64,000 nt of DNA from an uncultured Prevotella sp. (GTDB lineage Bacteria; Bacteroidota; Bacteroidia; Bacteroidales; Bacteroidaceae). Made by a program: the position numbers and the translations under genes. The notes beneath the pieces are model-generated. The model searched no databases. It worked only from the letters and a program-made list of their open reading frames with translations, and was not told where the DNA came from. Shown piece by piece: positions 33,102 through 41,918 of this stretch. Location of the stretch: the NCBI GenBank assembly GCA_937907705.1, contig CALCVP010000001.1, forward strand, positions 12,388 to 76,387, in the 5' to 3' direction. How positions within the stretch are numbered: the stretch's first letter is position 1; each line of letters opens with the position of its first letter.

Positions 33102-34880
33102 ATGGCTACACAATTACCATATCTTGATGTGCAGAATTTAACCAAATCATTTGGTGCACATGTGTTATTTCAAGACATTTCGTTCAGTGTTGCAGAAGGA
33201 CAAAGAGTGGGTCTGGTGGCCCAAAATGGTACAGGCAAGTCGACTTTGATGTCTATACTTACCGGTAAAGAAAGTTGCGACTCTGGCAATATAATCTTTC
33301 GGCGTGATTTAAAGATTGGCTATTTGGAACAATCCCCTCATTTTGAATCTGATGAAACGGTGCTTGATGCATGTTTTAACCATCATGGAGACGATGAGAA
33401 AATACTGAAAGCCAAGCAGATATTGACACAATTGCACATTACAGATCTCTCTCAGAAAATGGGTACTCTTAGTGGCGGTCAACAACGCCGTGTGGCCTTG
33501 GCCAATGTTCTTATTACAGAGCCAGATTTGTTTTTGATGGATGAGCCTACCAATCATCTCGATTTAGACATGATTGAATGGCTTGAAGGTTTCCTGTCTC
33601 GTGGCAACAAGACATTGTTGATGGTAACTCATGACCGTTTTTTCCTGGATAAAGTATGTTCTGTAATACTTGAACTTGACAATAAAACCATTTACACCTA
33701 TCGTGGCAATTATAGCTATTATTTGGAGAAACGTCAGGAACGCATAGATAACACTCGTGCAGAGATAGCTCGTGCGAACAATCTCTATCGTAAAGAATTA
33801 GACTGGATGAGGCGTATGCCTCAAGCTCGTGGGCATAAAGCACGCTATCGTGAAGATGCTTTCTACGAATTGGAGAAAGTAGCGAAGCAGCGCATTGAAG
33901 AGCGACAGGTAAGATTAAAGTCAAAAAATGTATATATAGGCAGTAAAATATTTGAATGTAAATACATCTCAAAGAGTTTTGGTCCTAATCATGTTATTTT
34001 AAAAGACTTTTATTACAACTTTGCTCGTTATGAGAAAATGGGCATTGTGGGCAATAATGGAACTGGAAAGTCTACATTTTTAAAGATGTTGTTAGGCATA
34101 GAACAGCCAGATTCAGGCTGTTTTGACATTGGCACAACCGTTAAGTTCGGCTATTTTTCGCAAGAGGGTATGCAGTTTGACGAACAGAAAAAAGTGATTG
34201 ATGTAATCACCGAAATAGCCGATTATATAGATTTAGGCGGTGGCAAGCATCTGTCGGCATCCCAGTTTTTGCAGCATTTCCTTTTTACTCCAGAGCAGCA
34301 ACATAATTATGTGTATAAATTGAGTGGCGGCGAGAAGCGTAAGTTATATCTATGTACAGTGTTGATGCGTAATCCAAACTTCCTTGTTTTGGACGAGCCG
34401 ACAAACGATCTTGACATTCAAACACTGCAAATCTTTGAAGAATACTTGGCTGATTTTCCTGGTTGCGTAATCATTGTGAGCCATGATCGCTACTTTATGG
34501 ATAAGGTGGTAGACCATTTGTTAGTATTCAAAGGCAATGGAGAGGTGCAAGATTTTCCTGGCAACTATACCCAGTATAGGGAGTGGAGCAATCTTAAAAG
34601 CAAGACAGGAGAATCTGCTGTAAAGAAAGAAACAAAGCAGAGGGAAAAAACGCCGCAAGAGCATCGCAAGATGACGTATAAAGAAAAACAGGAATTTAAC
34701 CAGCTTGAAAAAGATATGGCTCGTTTGGAAGAGGAGCAGAAGCAACTGGAGACAGCCTTATGTAGTGGTGAACTGTCTGTTGAAGAGTTGACTGAAAAGA
34801 GTAAGCGACTTCCACAAATAAAGGAAGAACTTGATGCCAAGGAAATGCGATGGCTTGAACTTTCTGAGATTGGAGGCTAA
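33102..34880 (+). CDS. ABC-F family ATPase, Uup-like
   Basis: A cytoplasmic twin-ATPase protein acting on the ribosome, 592 aa, with no membrane segments. Domain 1 shows QNGTGKST (Walker A), LSGGQQRRVALA and MDEPTNHLD; domain 2 shows GNNGTGKST, LSGGEKRKLYL and DEPTNDLD. The linker holds RRMPQARGHKARYREDAF, which is typical of the Uup subgroup rather than of antibiotic-resistance ABC-F proteins. The C-terminal tail (about 515-590) is a charged coiled coil, as in Uup. Its leader looks like an attenuator, which in other ABC-F genes responds to stalled ribosomes. Resistance is possible but not indicated by the subfamily features. Confidence 0.92.
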   Translation: MATQLPYLDVQNLTKSFGAHVLFQDISFSVAEGQRVGLVAQNGTGKSTLMSILTGKESCDSGNIIFRRDLKIGYLEQSPHFESDETVLDACFNHHGDDEKILKAKQILTQLHITDLSQKMGTLSGGQQRRVALANVLITEPDLFLMDEPTNHLDLDMIEWLEGFLSRGNKTLLMVTHDRFFLDKVCSVILELDNKTIYTYRGNYSYYLEKRQERIDNTRAEIARANNLYRKELDWMRRMPQARGHKARYREDAFYELEKVAKQRIEERQVRLKSKNVYIGSKIFECKYISKSFGPNHVILKDFYYNFARYEKMGIVGNNGTGKSTFLKMLLGIEQPDSGCFDIGTTVKFGYFSQEGMQFDEQKKVIDVITEIADYIDLGGGKHLSASQFLQHFLFTPEQQHNYVYKLSGGEKRKLYLCTVLMRNPNFLVLDEPTNDLDIQTLQIFEEYLADFPGCVIIVSHDRYFMDKVVDHLLVFKGNGEVQDFPGNYTQYREWSNLKSKTGESAVKKETKQREKTPQEHRKMTYKEKQEFNQLEKDMARLEEEQKQLETALCSGELSVEELTEKSKRLPQIKEELDAKEMRWLELSEIGG

Positions 34881-34973
34881 CTGTTGCTCTTTGTGCATGC
34901 AAGTTACCATAAAAAATAGTTAAATACTACGATAATATTTAACATAACATTTCATAAAGTCAATTATTATTGC

Positions 34974-34981
34974 TACTTTTG
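34974..34981 (+). promoter_or_regulatory. -7 box of rho
   Basis: TACTTTTG followed by CA, 98 bases before the ATG. No TTTG at -33. The leader contains the small hairpin TTTGTTTC/GAAACAAA (35004-35011 with 35020-35027). Confidence 0.5.
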
Positions 34982-35078
34982 CATGCAAATAATAAGTCAA
35001 CTATTTGTTTCCCTATCGTGAAACAAATTCTATCATTTAAAATAATCAATAAATTTCTCACATACATCATAATAGTAT

Positions 35079-37136
35079 ATGTATAGCAAAGATGAACTAT
35101 TATCTAAGGATATAGCTGAACTTGAAAGTATAGCCCAAGAGTTGGGTCTGACTATCAATCCAAGCGAAAATCAAGAAGATATTATTTATTCCATATTGGA
35201 TAAACAAGCTGAAGTGGAAAGCAACAAAGCTCCACTTGGAGCCAAGCGCCGTCGCGTAAGAATTGTTAAGAAAGATACTGACAGAGTCTATTCTGTCAAT
35301 GGAAAAGAAGGCGAAAATTTTGACTTGAAGAAGAATAAAGTGTCAGCAGAAATACCTTCTCTTTTTAACGATGAACCTGCTCCAGCACCAACCAAAACAA
35401 AAAAAACACGTACAAAGAAGGCTGATACTGTTGCAGCAGAGGCTACTGATGTGTCAGCAGAACCTACCACGACAAAAACACGCACGCGTAAGAAAAAAGC
35501 TGTTGCAGCAGCACCGGCGCCTACAGAGTTGCCAAAGGAAGAGACTCCTGTTGAGAATTTGCCTGCACCTGTGGCTGAGCCAGTAGCTGCAACTCTTCCG
35601 GCAGCAGAGCCGGCAGCTACTGTTGAGGCAGACCAGCAACCTGACACTTCAAAGAAAGAAGTAGAAACTGCTGTGCCGGAAGATGGCTTGGTGCCGGAAG
35701 AAGCATATACACCTGCCCACGATAGCAATGAAAACCAGTTGGGACCTTCAGACCTTATAGCCCAATTACAGGCAAAGGTAAATGCGCATAATGAGCGGAT
35801 GGACGAAAATAGAGAGCCCGTAGCAGATGCCGTTTGGGAGGGAGACCCAGGGGATGGCACCGACTTTATCCCTGTGGTGGATTTGCCGATAGAAGATCAA
35901 ACCGCTGTTCCTAATTTTGACATGTTTGACAATCCTACTTCTACCCCTGTTAGTGTGCCTCCTGTTAACTATGCAGCTGCTTCTGCTGAGGCGGAGGAAA
36001 CAGGACAATATGATTTCTCGGACATTGTAACAGCTAACGGAGTGTTGGAGGTTATGCCTGATGGTTACGGCTTCTTGCGTTCAAGCGATTACAATTATCT
36101 TTCATCACCCGATGATATTTATGTGTCTATTGCGCAGATAAAGCGCTATGGCTTGAAAACAGGCGATGTGGTAGAGTGCCATGTTAGACCTCCTCATGAC
36201 GGCGAGAAGTATTTCCCGCTTACTACGATAGACAAGATTAACGGCCGTGATCCTATGGAAGTGCGCGACCGTATACCGTTTGATCACCTTACACCGCTTT
36301 TTCCTGACGAGAAATTCTCTCTTTGCGGCGACCGTGCTACCACTAATCTCAGCACTCGTATTGTAGACCTTTTCTCGCCAATCGGCAAGGGACAGCGTGC
36401 GCTGATTGTAGCTCAGCCAAAGACAGGTAAAACTATCTTGATGAAAGATATAGCCAATGCGATAGCTGCCAATCATCCAGAGGCTTATCTCATGATGCTT
36501 CTGATTGACGAGCGTCCGGAGGAAGTAACAGATATGGCACGTACGGTTAATGCAGAAGTAATAGCATCTACTTTTGATGAACCGGCAGAACGTCATGTAA
36601 AAATAGCAGGCATCGTACTTGAGAAAGCGAAGCGCATGGTAGAATGTGGTCATGATGTAGTAATATTCTTAGACTCCATTACGCGCTTGGCACGTGCTTA
36701 TAACACTGTATCTCCTGCCAGTGGCAAGGTGCTTACCGGTGGTGTTGATGCCAATGCGCTGCAAAAGCCAAAGCGTTTCTTCGGTGCTGCGCGCAATATA
36801 GAAGGCGGCGGCTCTCTTACTATTGTAGCTACGGCATTGATTGATACCGGCAGTAAGATGGATGAAGTCATCTTTGAGGAATTCAAGGGAACAGGCAATA
36901 TGGAGCTGCAATTGGATCGCAGCTTGAGCAACAAGCGCATATTCCCGTCAGTAAACCTTGTGGCTTCAAGCACGCGTCGTGATGATTTGCTTCAGGACAA
37001 GACTACACTGGACCGCATGTGGATACTGCGCAAGTATATATCAGACATGAATCCAATAGAGGCTATGAATACTATTCACGACAGAATGGTGCGTACGCAT
37101 GACAATGACGAGTTCCTTGCCACGATGAATTCTTAG
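35079..37136 (+). CDS. rho: Transcription termination factor Rho with long N-terminal insertion
   Basis: A hexameric RNA-dependent helicase that ends transcription. It has 685 residues, against about 420 in E. coli. Residues 1-50 are the Rho N-terminal helical domain (LSKDIAELESIAQELGL). Residues about 60-300 are an added low-complexity region rich in Ala, Pro, Thr, Glu and Lys, starting with a basic patch (AKRRRVRIVKK). The RNA-binding cold-shock fold follows (VMPDGYGFLRSSDYNYLSS), then Walker A (AQPKTGKTILM), DERPEEVTDM, and LDSITRLARAYN with the Q- and R-loops. Insertions here are known in Bacteroidetes and may affect RNA loading or phase behaviour. Confidence 0.96.
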   Translation: MYSKDELLSKDIAELESIAQELGLTINPSENQEDIIYSILDKQAEVESNKAPLGAKRRRVRIVKKDTDRVYSVNGKEGENFDLKKNKVSAEIPSLFNDEPAPAPTKTKKTRTKKADTVAAEATDVSAEPTTTKTRTRKKKAVAAAPAPTELPKEETPVENLPAPVAEPVAATLPAAEPAATVEADQQPDTSKKEVETAVPEDGLVPEEAYTPAHDSNENQLGPSDLIAQLQAKVNAHNERMDENREPVADAVWEGDPGDGTDFIPVVDLPIEDQTAVPNFDMFDNPTSTPVSVPPVNYAAASAEAEETGQYDFSDIVTANGVLEVMPDGYGFLRSSDYNYLSSPDDIYVSIAQIKRYGLKTGDVVECHVRPPHDGEKYFPLTTIDKINGRDPMEVRDRIPFDHLTPLFPDEKFSLCGDRATTNLSTRIVDLFSPIGKGQRALIVAQPKTGKTILMKDIANAIAANHPEAYLMMLLIDERPEEVTDMARTVNAEVIASTFDEPAERHVKIAGIVLEKAKRMVECGHDVVIFLDSITRLARAYNTVSPASGKVLTGGVDANALQKPKRFFGAARNIEGGGSLTIVATALIDTGSKMDEVIFEEFKGTGNMELQLDRSLSNKRIFPSVNLVASSTRRDDLLQDKTTLDRMWILRKYISDMNPIEAMNTIHDRMVRTHDNDEFLATMNS

Positions 37137-37185
37137 TCATGACAGTTTTAATATAATGGTTTTTATGTTATAATAGATAAAGATT

Positions 37186-37226
37186 ACAAGGGTAGACTCA
37201 TTGAAGGGTTTACCCTTGTGCTTTTT
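37186..37226 (+). terminator. Terminator of rho
   Basis: ACAAGGGTAgAC (37186-37197) pairs with GTtTACCCTTGT (37208-37219), followed by GCTTTTTG. Confidence 0.75.
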
Positions 37227-37318
37227 GTAGGTGCAATGAGAAGATAGCTTATTGATAGGCATCTACTGAAAAATGAATTGCTATATGATATTAATCAAAG
37301 ATACTTTTAACGATAATT

Positions 37319-38221
37319 ATGATGCTACATGCTCTTTTTCAACACGATATTCATGAGATATTGCGTTTCACGGTCTTTGGCGTATCCATTCGCTACATGC
37401 TTGTATTCCTTATCAAAGCTACTGTTATATATTTGGTAGTGCGCGTGTTTACAGCACTTGCCAAGCATTTGTTTTACCGCTCTTCTGTCAGAAATGGCAA
37501 GCGGGTGCTTGATGAGACCAAGGTAGCCTTTATCAGGCAAATGGTGGTAGCTGGCATTTATATCATCGGTATAGCCGCATTCCTGTCTCTCGTGCCTGGT
37601 ATGGAGAAAATCAGTAACTCTATATTGGCCAGTGCAGGTATCATGGCCATGGCTGTAGGTTTAGCCTCGCAAGAGGCATTGTCCAACATTGTAGGTGGGC
37701 TATTCATCGTTTTCTCCCATCCATTCAAAGTAGGCGATTTCATCAAGGTAGACGATGGCGATGTGATAGGAACGGTAGTGGAAATAACACTTAGGCATAC
37801 GATTATCAGGAATATAGAGAACAGGATGATATTGATACCTAATAGCAAAATCAATTCCAGCACAATCATCAACTCTTCTTATGGCGACAGCTCTACCTGC
37901 TCGTTTATAGAGATAGGTGTATCTTACAACACACAGCTTGATTTTGCCATACAAGTGATGCGGGAAGAGATAATGAAGAGCCCATTGTTGATAGACCATC
38001 GTACAGCAGAAGAAAAATCCAAAGGCATACCGCAAGTAATTATCAAGGTTATCAACCTTGGCGACTCTGCCATTACACTGCGGGCTTGGGCCTGGGCCTC
38101 TACCTCAGCTAATGCACTCAACATGAAATATGATTTGCTGAAGAGCATCAAAGAGCGTTTTGATGCAGAACATATAGAGATACCTTATCCTTATTATAAC
38201 CAGATAGTGATGAAAGGGTAG
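37319..38221 (+). CDS. MscS-family mechanosensitive ion channel
   Basis: Releases solutes when the membrane is stretched by osmotic downshock. 300 aa, the size of the simple MscS type. Predicted helices lie at about 20-45 and 75-97, and the pore helix TM3 is seen as ASAGIMAMAVGLASQEALSNIVGGLFIVFS (about 103-132) with the expected Gly/Ala packing pattern. The beta domain follows (FKVGDFIKVDDGDVIGTVVEI), then the C-terminal alpha/beta vestibule. Single gene between two terminators. Confidence 0.92.
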   Translation: MMLHALFQHDIHEILRFTVFGVSIRYMLVFLIKATVIYLVVRVFTALAKHLFYRSSVRNGKRVLDETKVAFIRQMVVAGIYIIGIAAFLSLVPGMEKISNSILASAGIMAMAVGLASQEALSNIVGGLFIVFSHPFKVGDFIKVDDGDVIGTVVEITLRHTIIRNIENRMILIPNSKINSSTIINSSYGDSSTCSFIEIGVSYNTQLDFAIQVMREEIMKSPLLIDHRTAEEKSKGIPQVIIKVINLGDSAITLRAWAWASTSANALNMKYDLLKSIKERFDAEHIEIPYPYYNQIVMKG

Positions 38222-38250
38222 GCAAGAAGCTTTGCTTTTTTGTCTCACAC

Positions 38251-38339
38251 CGTTCGATACGCGTGTTCATGTTGAACGTTATGAATGCGTGTATCGAACG
38301 TTACGAGCACGCGCATCGAACGATGTGAGACAAAAACTC
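38251..38339. repeat. 22-bp period array R3 within a large inverted repeat
   Basis: GAACG begins units at 38274, 38296 and 38318, an exact 22-bp step; the left part carries the complement CGTTCGATACGCG (38251-38263). The outer arms TTTTTGTCTCACA (38236-38248) and TGTGAGACAAAAA (38325-38337) close it into one long hairpin. The core sequence differs from R1/R2, but the period is the same. It lies 30 bases after mscS. Confidence 0.65.
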
Positions 38340-38366
38340 AATGGAATACAGACTTGTTCTGGGTGT

Positions 38367-38404
38367 ATCCGCAATACTTATTGATAGTATTGCGGATATT
38401 TTGT
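38367..38404 (+). terminator. Terminator after mscS
   Basis: ATCCGCAATACT (38367-38378) pairs perfectly with AGTATTGCGGAT (38386-38397) around a 7-base loop, followed by ATTTTGTTTG. Confidence 0.7.
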
Positions 38405-38598
38405 TTGCGTTTTAGGTTTTGTTATCTTTATTTTACTTCGTGTAAAGTTAGCGCGAGTTAAATGTTTACTTATGTAAAATACATGTGAGTATGAGTTGTA
38501 ATGCGTTAAAATATGTAATATAATACGGCTGTTCACACAGGATAACTGACAATCACGAGAAAAAACTGAGACTCACATACTGTTACCACCATTGGTGT

Positions 38599-38606
38599 TA
38601 ACTTTG
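38599..38606 (+). promoter_or_regulatory. -7 box of the lipoprotein operon
   Basis: TAACTTTG followed by CA, about 125 bases upstream of the ATG at 38732. There is no TTTG at -33. Confidence 0.5.
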
Positions 38607-38731
38607 CAATTGTTCAATCAGTAGGCGCAGATTGAATGGAGCTATATGGCCTTCTGTCTGCATAGTGTATAAATGAAAGTAGTGTGAAGTAGAAGTTTAT
38701 CTATTATGTATTATAACAAAAACAAATAACT

Positions 38732-40396
38732 ATGAAGAGAAGAAATTCATTAACCAATTTGGTAGACCAGGCAGCTGCAACGGTAATGGCATTGGGATTA
38801 ATCGCAACAGTGTCTGCCTGTAGTGATAATGACACTGACGAGAATACTCCGAATTCTGGAAATGTGCCATTGTCTACTGTCCAGGTAGCTCCTCTTAATC
38901 CTTATTTGGCAAAGGGCTATTATAGCATTACCCATTTTAACTCGGCTCAGACAGATGCCTTTCCTTATGCAGTAAAGGATGGTGTCTATACGGTTAATCC
39001 GGCAGATTATCCTTCCACTTGGAGCGGTCCGGTCAATCTGATGACCCTATCGTCTACCTCAGACGACTATATGTGGGGCATGAGTTCAGACAGAGTGTCT
39101 TATATCCGTGTGGCTGACGGCAAGTTTGAGCGTGTGGCTGAGGCTGCCTTGCCTGGAGTAACCATGCGCACGAAAGAGCAGTTGGAGCAACTGTCGGCTG
39201 ATTATGCTTCGGTAGATGAGCTTACCCGCACTGCTACCGGCATATTGGGGCAGCAGCCTCAGATGTCAATGGCCAACGGTAACTATGTTTTCTGCGACAA
39301 AGACAATTATGTTTACTCTAATGCAGGCCGAAAGATGGTGCGCTATCGCTTGGCCAACGCATCAAAACCGGAAGAAGGTATAGTGATGGATAGCCAGATA
39401 GACCTGTCTGCCCACATATTTAACTCTTATACATTGGTGGGAGCCACCATGACTTTTGACGGGCACGTTATAGTTGCTGCACAGCGCGGCTTGCTGTTGT
39501 TGGACCGTGGCTTGACTACAATAGAGGATTCTTATCCGTTACCGGCAGGGCAGATACTTACCAATTCTGTTACCGTAGACGAGAATGCCGTATACGTGGC
39601 AAGCAACAGTACTGAAGCTAATGGCAAAGGCTTGATACAGAAGATAATATGTAAAGGAGGCAAGTTCTCAACCAACACAGAAGATGGAGCATGGCAAGCA
39701 CAGTACGATGGTGGTCCGGCAGCACCTTGCATCAAGTTAGGCTTTGGTACAGGTTCAACCCCAACTTTGATGGGTTTCGGTAGTGACGAAGACAAGTTGG
39801 TGGTGATTACAGATGGTGCCAAGCGCATGAAGTTGGCTGCTTTCTGGCGTGATGAGATACCGGCAGACGCAAAAGAAATAGAGAAAGGCAACCCAAGATT
39901 GGCAGGCTTGTTTAATGTTACTTGTGGCTTGCCTGTATCTACAGAGTGGGTGCAGTCTGAACAATCTGTTGTGGCAGGAGGTTATGATGCTTTTGTGGTG
40001 AACAATATCAATGTGAATGCCCAAAAGACAATCGACAAGATTATAGGTGTGCTGGCTATTGGTCCATTGTTGGCAGGACCTCATGGAGTGGAGAGCGTGC
40101 GCTGGAACACCAAAGAAAACAAGTGGAAAGCACATTGGAGTAGGGCTGATGTCAGCTCCGTTAGCATGATACCAGCCGTAAGCACAGCTTCAGACATGGT
40201 GTTTGTCAACGGCTGGTACGACAACAGTGGTTGGGAGATTACAGGTCTTGACTGGCAAACAGGAAAGACACGCCACCAGGTTAAGTTGGGCAAGAGCAAC
40301 AGAGGCAACGGAGCGTATGCCATCTTGCAATATTTCCCAAATGGAGATTTGTTGTTTAATTCTGTGGCAGGACCTTTCCGCGCCGCATTAAAATAG
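38732..40396 (+). CDS. Lipoprotein with probable beta-propeller fold (554 aa), function unknown
   Basis: A lipobox ends at Cys30 (LIATVSAC), followed by an Asp/Asn/Thr-rich linker with an SDNDTDEN start; the acidic residues just after Cys suggest export to the cell surface in Bacteroidetes. The mature part is beta-rich with repeated strands such as NYVFCDKDNYVYSNAG, GHVIVAAQRGLLLLD and NAVYVASNS, which looks like a propeller. I recall similar DUF4374-type proteins near TonB receptors but cannot confirm the family. It is followed 8 bases later by a second lipoprotein, so the two are one operon. The downstream membrane regulator at 41919 may control them. Confidence 0.8.
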   Translation: MKRRNSLTNLVDQAAATVMALGLIATVSACSDNDTDENTPNSGNVPLSTVQVAPLNPYLAKGYYSITHFNSAQTDAFPYAVKDGVYTVNPADYPSTWSGPVNLMTLSSTSDDYMWGMSSDRVSYIRVADGKFERVAEAALPGVTMRTKEQLEQLSADYASVDELTRTATGILGQQPQMSMANGNYVFCDKDNYVYSNAGRKMVRYRLANASKPEEGIVMDSQIDLSAHIFNSYTLVGATMTFDGHVIVAAQRGLLLLDRGLTTIEDSYPLPAGQILTNSVTVDENAVYVASNSTEANGKGLIQKIICKGGKFSTNTEDGAWQAQYDGGPAAPCIKLGFGTGSTPTLMGFGSDEDKLVVITDGAKRMKLAAFWRDEIPADAKEIEKGNPRLAGLFNVTCGLPVSTEWVQSEQSVVAGGYDAFVVNNINVNAQKTIDKIIGVLAIGPLLAGPHGVESVRWNTKENKWKAHWSRADVSSVSMIPAVSTASDMVFVNGWYDNSGWEITGLDWQTGKTRHQVKLGKSNRGNGAYAILQYFPNGDLLFNSVAGPFRAALK

Positions 40397-40404
40397 TAGT
40401 TAAT

Positions 40405-41715
40405 ATGAAAAGTATTATAGGAATGAAAAATATTATAGAGTTGGCATTTATATGCCTGACAATGTGTGTTACAGCTTGTACAATGCTGAGTTGTAGCGAT
40501 GACGATAGCCAACAGCCGGAGGAGCCCGGCACTTATCCCACAGCGCTGTGGAGCAAGACGATGAAAGGAAATGGTGAGGAGTTAGGGGCTTATCCTGATT
40601 TATATAGCAACTATTGGGAGTATACCTACCGCCAAGATGAGAATGCCGATAAGATAATCTGCTTTAAAGGTCAATATCCTCATTGTCGTTATATGAGCTT
40701 CTCTATCTATAATGATGAGACAGGTACAGCCATAAAAGGTATCGATGATGTGAATATACAGCCGGATAAAGGTTCGCAAAACCCGTTTGAGAAAACGATA
40801 ACAGGGCTGCATTACTTCACGGTATATGTAGTTTCGAGCGATGTAAGCCAGGCAACACTCGATAAATTGGGCACAGAGAACATTGTAAAGGTAGATGCTA
40901 ACGTAAAGAAAGTTATGGTATGCCTGCGCCAATACTTAGGTACTAAAGCTGATGGGCAGACATTGGACGAGTATGGTGGTGTTGACTTGCCACAGATTTC
41001 AGCCTTGGATGCACAGACACTGAAGCATGTAACTCCTCCTGCCCATGTAGAATCTAATGTGTATAAGATTACTTCTCAGGTGTTTCAGCAGCGGTCTGAC
41101 GAGTTCAAAAATGTACCGTTCTTCTTGGCTCCAGCCAGTAGGTATTATCCAAATAAGAACACAGACTATCTGTATGCACGCACACACTTGCGTACCGACT
41201 CAGTGTTGACCTTCAGCTTTATACCCGTTACGGCTCCTGCCAAGCCCGAAGAGTATGCTGCTGCCCCTGCTCGCTATTGGTCTATCTGCTTGGGTTCAGG
41301 TGCGGACACACGCTCTTATTATTCCATCTGCGATCGTGATGCACGGTTTAGTGCTGGCAAAAAGTCAGACTTCGTTGTCTGTTTGAAGAATAATCCACGT
41401 CTGGCAGAGATACAAGCTAAGGTTAACAGCCTGAACGCTCAAGGGGGTAGGGTAAACCTAATCGTGTGGGATAGCGAGAAAAAGAACATTGACGGTAAAC
41501 CAATAGGCGAGATTATTGTCATTATGTATCGCAACATCTTGCCCAATAAAGATTTTGAATATTCCATTAGCAGAATGAAAGCTACTGCCTACAAAGACGC
41601 TACGGGCGAGCCAATAGACCATGTTACAGAACCTGAAAAGCAGTTGGCACATTTAGCTTTGGGAGATTACGGGCCTTACGGCACAAAAATTAGTACTACA
41701 GACTATTTAAAATAG
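40405..41715 (+). CDS. Lipoprotein of unknown function (436 aa)
   Basis: Lipobox Cys30 (CTMLSC) followed by SDDDSQQPEEP, again an acidic start to the mature protein as in surface-exposed Bacteroidetes lipoproteins. Notable segments are FKGQYPHCRYMSFSIYNDET and the nearby DVNIQPDKGSQNPF, which recall secreted DUF1214-like proteins where such a stretch is common, and ARYWSICLGSGADTRSYYSICD. No catalytic motif is recognised. A later start at 40423 would leave a more usual signal peptide. Second gene of the pair starting at 38732; a terminator follows. Confidence 0.78.
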   Translation: MKSIIGMKNIIELAFICLTMCVTACTMLSCSDDDSQQPEEPGTYPTALWSKTMKGNGEELGAYPDLYSNYWEYTYRQDENADKIICFKGQYPHCRYMSFSIYNDETGTAIKGIDDVNIQPDKGSQNPFEKTITGLHYFTVYVVSSDVSQATLDKLGTENIVKVDANVKKVMVCLRQYLGTKADGQTLDEYGGVDLPQISALDAQTLKHVTPPAHVESNVYKITSQVFQQRSDEFKNVPFFLAPASRYYPNKNTDYLYARTHLRTDSVLTFSFIPVTAPAKPEEYAAAPARYWSICLGSGADTRSYYSICDRDARFSAGKKSDFVVCLKNNPRLAEIQAKVNSLNAQGGRVNLIVWDSEKKNIDGKPIGEIIVIMYRNILPNKDFEYSISRMKATAYKDATGEPIDHVTEPEKQLAHLALGDYGPYGTKISTTDYLK

Positions 41716-41734
41716 AAGTTTAAATTGTTTTATG

Positions 41735-41770
41735 GAAAGCCATTCCGTGTGAACGGAGTGGCTTTTTTTT
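41735..41770 (+). terminator. Terminator of the lipoprotein pair
   Basis: AAAGCCAttCCGT pairs with ACGGagTGGCTTT, followed by an unbroken run of T. The hairpin starts about 20 bases after the stop codon. Confidence 0.85.
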
Positions 41771-41880
41771 CGGTGATGGAATGATGCAAGCAAACTTATA
41801 TCAGTATTTGCAGAAGTTGCGATGGGGCAATGTTACTTAAAATATAATCTTAAAAGTATGATATGTAAAAATACTTTTAT

Positions 41881-41888
41881 TACTTTTG
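41881..41888 (+). promoter_or_regulatory. -7 box of the membrane regulator gene
   Basis: TACTTTTG followed by CATG, 31 bases before the ATG at 41919. No TTTG at -33. Confidence 0.5.
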
Positions 41889-41918
41889 CATGTAGATTAC
41901 TGAAAAAAGAAGAAAGAC

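Noticed and set aside
33102..34880. Antibiotic-resistance ABC-F protein
   Set aside because: The linker sequence and C-terminal coiled coil fit the Uup housekeeping group; the attenuator alone is not enough to call resistance.
35288..35860. Minus-strand 190-codon frame, Ser/Ala/Gly-rich
   Set aside because: It is the complement of the low-complexity Rho insertion and has the same compositional bias; no promoter or conserved start.
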